A DNA stretch of 64,000 nt from Devosia marina (lineage in GTDB: Bacteria > Pseudomonadota > Alphaproteobacteria > Rhizobiales > Devosiaceae), in NCBI RefSeq assembly GCF_009758415.1, contig NZ_WQRF01000001.1, positions 248,001 through 312,000 on the forward strand, given 5' to 3'. Under the pieces are notes generated by a model, which had not been told where the DNA came from, ran no database searches, and worked only from the letters and a program-made list of their open reading frames with translations. Positions 62,378-64,000 of the stretch are shown here, in pieces (position 1 is the stretch's first letter; each line of letters opens with the position of its first letter). The translations under genes and the position numbers were made by a program.

Positions 62378-63411
62378 GCCATCGCTCCTGCAGGGGCCGC
62401 AATATTGACCAGCGGTTTGACGTCCTCCCAGCGCCAGCAGGCGCTGCGCTGTCCTGGAGCAACCTCGATCATTGGCGGCACCTCCTTGCGGCATTTGTCG
62501 ACAGCCAGCGGGCAGCGCGGATGGAACCGGCAGCCCTGCGGCGGATCGGCCAGATTGGGCGGGCGGCCCTCCAGAGCAGGGCGCTGCTGGGTGTCCCCGA
62601 TGCGCGGCAGGCTGGCTACCAGGTGCGCTGTATAGGGATGCTTGGGGGTGAAGAACATCTGGCGCGTCGGCCCTTCCTCCACCAGCCGTCCGGCATAGAT
62701 GATGCCCACGCGGTCCGCGACATTGGCATGCACGCTCATGTCGTGCGTCACGAATACCACCGAAGCACCCATTTCCTTCTGGATGTCGCGGATCAGGCTT
62801 AGCACTTCCTTCTGCACCACTACGTCGAGCGCCGTAGTCGGTTCGTCGGCAATGATGAATTCGGGGTGGCACACGGTCGCCAGCCCAATGGTCACACGCT
62901 GCCGCATGCCGCCAGACAATTCATGCGGATAGGCCTTCAGCACATCGGCCGGCAAATTGAGCCGCGCCAGATGCTTGACGACGCGATCCTCGAAGGCCTT
63001 GCCAGTCAGCCCCAGCGGGCGCTGGGCGAAATCCTGGAAGGTCCGGCCAATGCGGCGCACCGGATTGAGCACGCTCATCGAGCCCTGCATGATGTAACTC
63101 AGATGCTTCCAGCGCACGGTCTCGATTTGCTCGGGACTGGCCGTGGTCACATCGATCGGGCCATTCTTGAAATTGTACTTCACCGTGCCCTCGACCACCC
63201 GCAGCGGCGGGCGGATGGCGGCGGCCAGCACCTTGATGAAGCTGGTCTTGCCCGAGGAGCTCTCCCCGGCAATGCCATAGACCTCGTTCTTGCGCATGGT
63301 CATGGTGATGTCGTCGACCGCCCGAACCTCCCGGTTCACACCGAAATAGTTCATCTGGTAATAGGCCTTGAGCCCTTCGACCTGAAGGATGATGTCGTTT
63401 TCCTGCGTCAT
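62374..63411 (-). CDS. Oligopeptide/oligosaccharide-type ABC ATPase (DppD/OppD-like)
   Basis: A 345-residue ATPase with Walker A GESSSGKTS, a Q-loop in MQGSMSVLNP, signature LSGGMRQRV, Walker B FIIADEPTTALD and H-loop VTHDMSVHAN. The C-terminal domain has CRFHPRCPLAVDKC and a further cysteine in QRSACWRW, the oligopeptide-type cysteine motif. GGGAG precedes the ATG. It follows the permease gene after three bases and couples to the DppF-like gene. It would power uptake through the inner membrane. Confidence 0.92.
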   Translation of the reverse strand: MTQENDIILQVEGLKAYYQMNYFGVNREVRAVDDITMTMRKNEVYGIAGESSSGKTSFIKVLAAAIRPPLRVVEGTVKYNFKNGPIDVTTASPEQIETVRWKHLSYIMQGSMSVLNPVRRIGRTFQDFAQRPLGLTGKAFEDRVVKHLARLNLPADVLKAYPHELSGGMRQRVTIGLATVCHPEFIIADEPTTALDVVVQKEVLSLIRDIQKEMGASVVFVTHDMSVHANVADRVGIIYAGRLVEEGPTRQMFFTPKHPYTAHLVASLPRIGDTQQRPALEGRPPNLADPPQGCRFHPRCPLAVDKCRKEVPPMIEVAPGQRSACWRWEDVKPLVNIAAPAGAMA

Positions 63412-63414
63412 GGC

Positions 63415-64000
63415 TCAGGCTCCCATGCGGCGCAGACGGCTGCGCGGGTCGATATATTCGTTCATGCTGATGGCCAGCAGGAACAGGCCGATAAAGGTCA
63501 TCACCATCAGGATCACCGGTATGGCGATCCACCACCACACGCCCACCACCATGGCCGAGTGTGAATTGGCCCAGTACAGCGCCGTGCCGATGGTCGGGTT
63601 GTTGATATTGGTGAAGCCGAGCACTGCCAGCGTCACTTCCAGCCCGATCGACCACAGCATGTTGTTCATGAAAGTGGAGAACACGATGGGCATCACGTAG
63701 GGCAGATGCTCTTCGAGCAGGATTTTGCGCGTGCTCATCCCTGCAAAGACGGCATGGCGGGTAAATTCGCGATGCTTGAGGCCCAGCGCCACCGAGCGGA
63801 TCAGGCGGGCGTCGAACGGCCAGCCGAAGCAGGCCATGATCAGCGCGAGCGTGAAGCTGTCCATATTGTTGCGCAGCACGAAGTAGAACAGCACCAGCAC
63901 CGGGAAGATCGGGATGGCCACGAAGATGTCATTGACGAACATCAGCGCCCGATCGACCCATCCGCCCAGATAGCCTGCCGTCAGGCCCACGGCGATGGAG
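63415..64000 (-). CDS. ABC transporter permease (DppC-like), 5' end off window
   Basis: The C-terminal 195 residues of a binding-protein-dependent permease. LEVTLAVLGFTNINNPTIGT is close to the DppC/OppC ending, the EAA-type loop is in RHAVFAGMSTRKILLEEHLP, and several hydrophobic helices follow. The frame is open to the right edge with SIAVGLTAGYLGG upstream, so the start lies outside. A second permease and a binding protein are expected further upstream. It is the first gene of the visible operon. Confidence 0.92.
   Translation of the reverse strand, partial: SIAVGLTAGYLGGWVDRALMFVNDIFVAIPIFPVLVLFYFVLRNNMDSFTLALIMACFGWPFDARLIRSVALGLKHREFTRHAVFAGMSTRKILLEEHLPYVMPIVFSTFMNNMLWSIGLEVTLAVLGFTNINNPTIGTALYWANSHSAMVVGVWWWIAIPVILMVMTFIGLFLLAISMNEYIDPRSRLRRMGA

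Overview
The window looks like chromosomal DNA of a GC-rich alphaproteobacterium, most likely a member of the Hyphomicrobiales close to Devosia. This rests on the family mix: a very large NAD-glutamate dehydrogenase, a DUF2865 protein, a second-type GltX, a PdhS/PleC-like histidine kinase, an LD-transpeptidase and class II DAHP synthase. The genus is an inference; no rRNA or marker phylogeny is available here. I see no tRNA, rRNA, CRISPR array, phage or insertion sequence. The region is gene-dense and housekeeping-rich.

Layout. 1-11.6 kb: C-terminally cut GGDEF protein with a degenerate active site, YCII-like protein, beta-mannosidase under a textbook LacI-type operator, EamA exporter, NDH-2, FGGY sugar kinase, universal stress protein with an FNR-like box, DusA, and a membrane-fused alpha/beta hydrolase. 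11.6-20.4 kb: retropepsin-like protease, divergent cobS/cobT, secreted hypothetical protein, hybrid-free sensor kinase, Lrp regulator with a perfect upstream dyad, VOC protein, a close relative of hygromycin B kinase coupled to moaA, and an LD-transpeptidase. 20.6-35.6 kb: rpiA, DUF2059, glutathione reductase, DAHP synthase, nadE-gltX, DUF2865, FAH-family enzyme, cytochrome c-prime-like protein, cysS, a VOC-GFA-GFA cassette and citramalate synthase.

35.6-46 kb: LysM envelope protein, ArsR-Atm1-type exporter operon, GNAT, and a PadR-controlled RND efflux pump without an outer-membrane partner. 46-56 kb: cysQ/nadC, SDR, AGE-family sugar epimerase, fructose-bisphosphatase and NAD-glutamate dehydrogenase. 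56-60.5 kb: a compact small-membrane-protein gene, DUF6894-like protein, flavin reductase, Fe-SOD, and divergently a SufR-like Fe-S regulator with group III truncated haemoglobin and a broken TPR-GGDEF gene. 60.5-64 kb: GH43-like protein translationally coupled to an oligopeptide-type ABC transporter that runs off the right edge.

Themes that link genes: plant-type oligosaccharide use (beta-mannosidase, FGGY kinase, AGE epimerase, GH43-like protein with ABC uptake); glutathione, metal and oxidative or nitrosative stress (gor, GFA pair, VOC, ArsR-Atm1, SodB, SufR-like/haemoglobin); cofactor synthesis (NAD via nadC and nadE, cobalamin via cobS/cobT, molybdopterin via moaA). The most noteworthy items are the hygromycin-kinase-like gene translationally coupled to moaA, the SufR-like/truncated-haemoglobin/SodB locus, the compact 32-residue membrane protein unit, and four legible regulatory dyads (LacI, FNR, Lrp and PadR types). 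I did not find a clear multi-gene system that is wholly outside known families.
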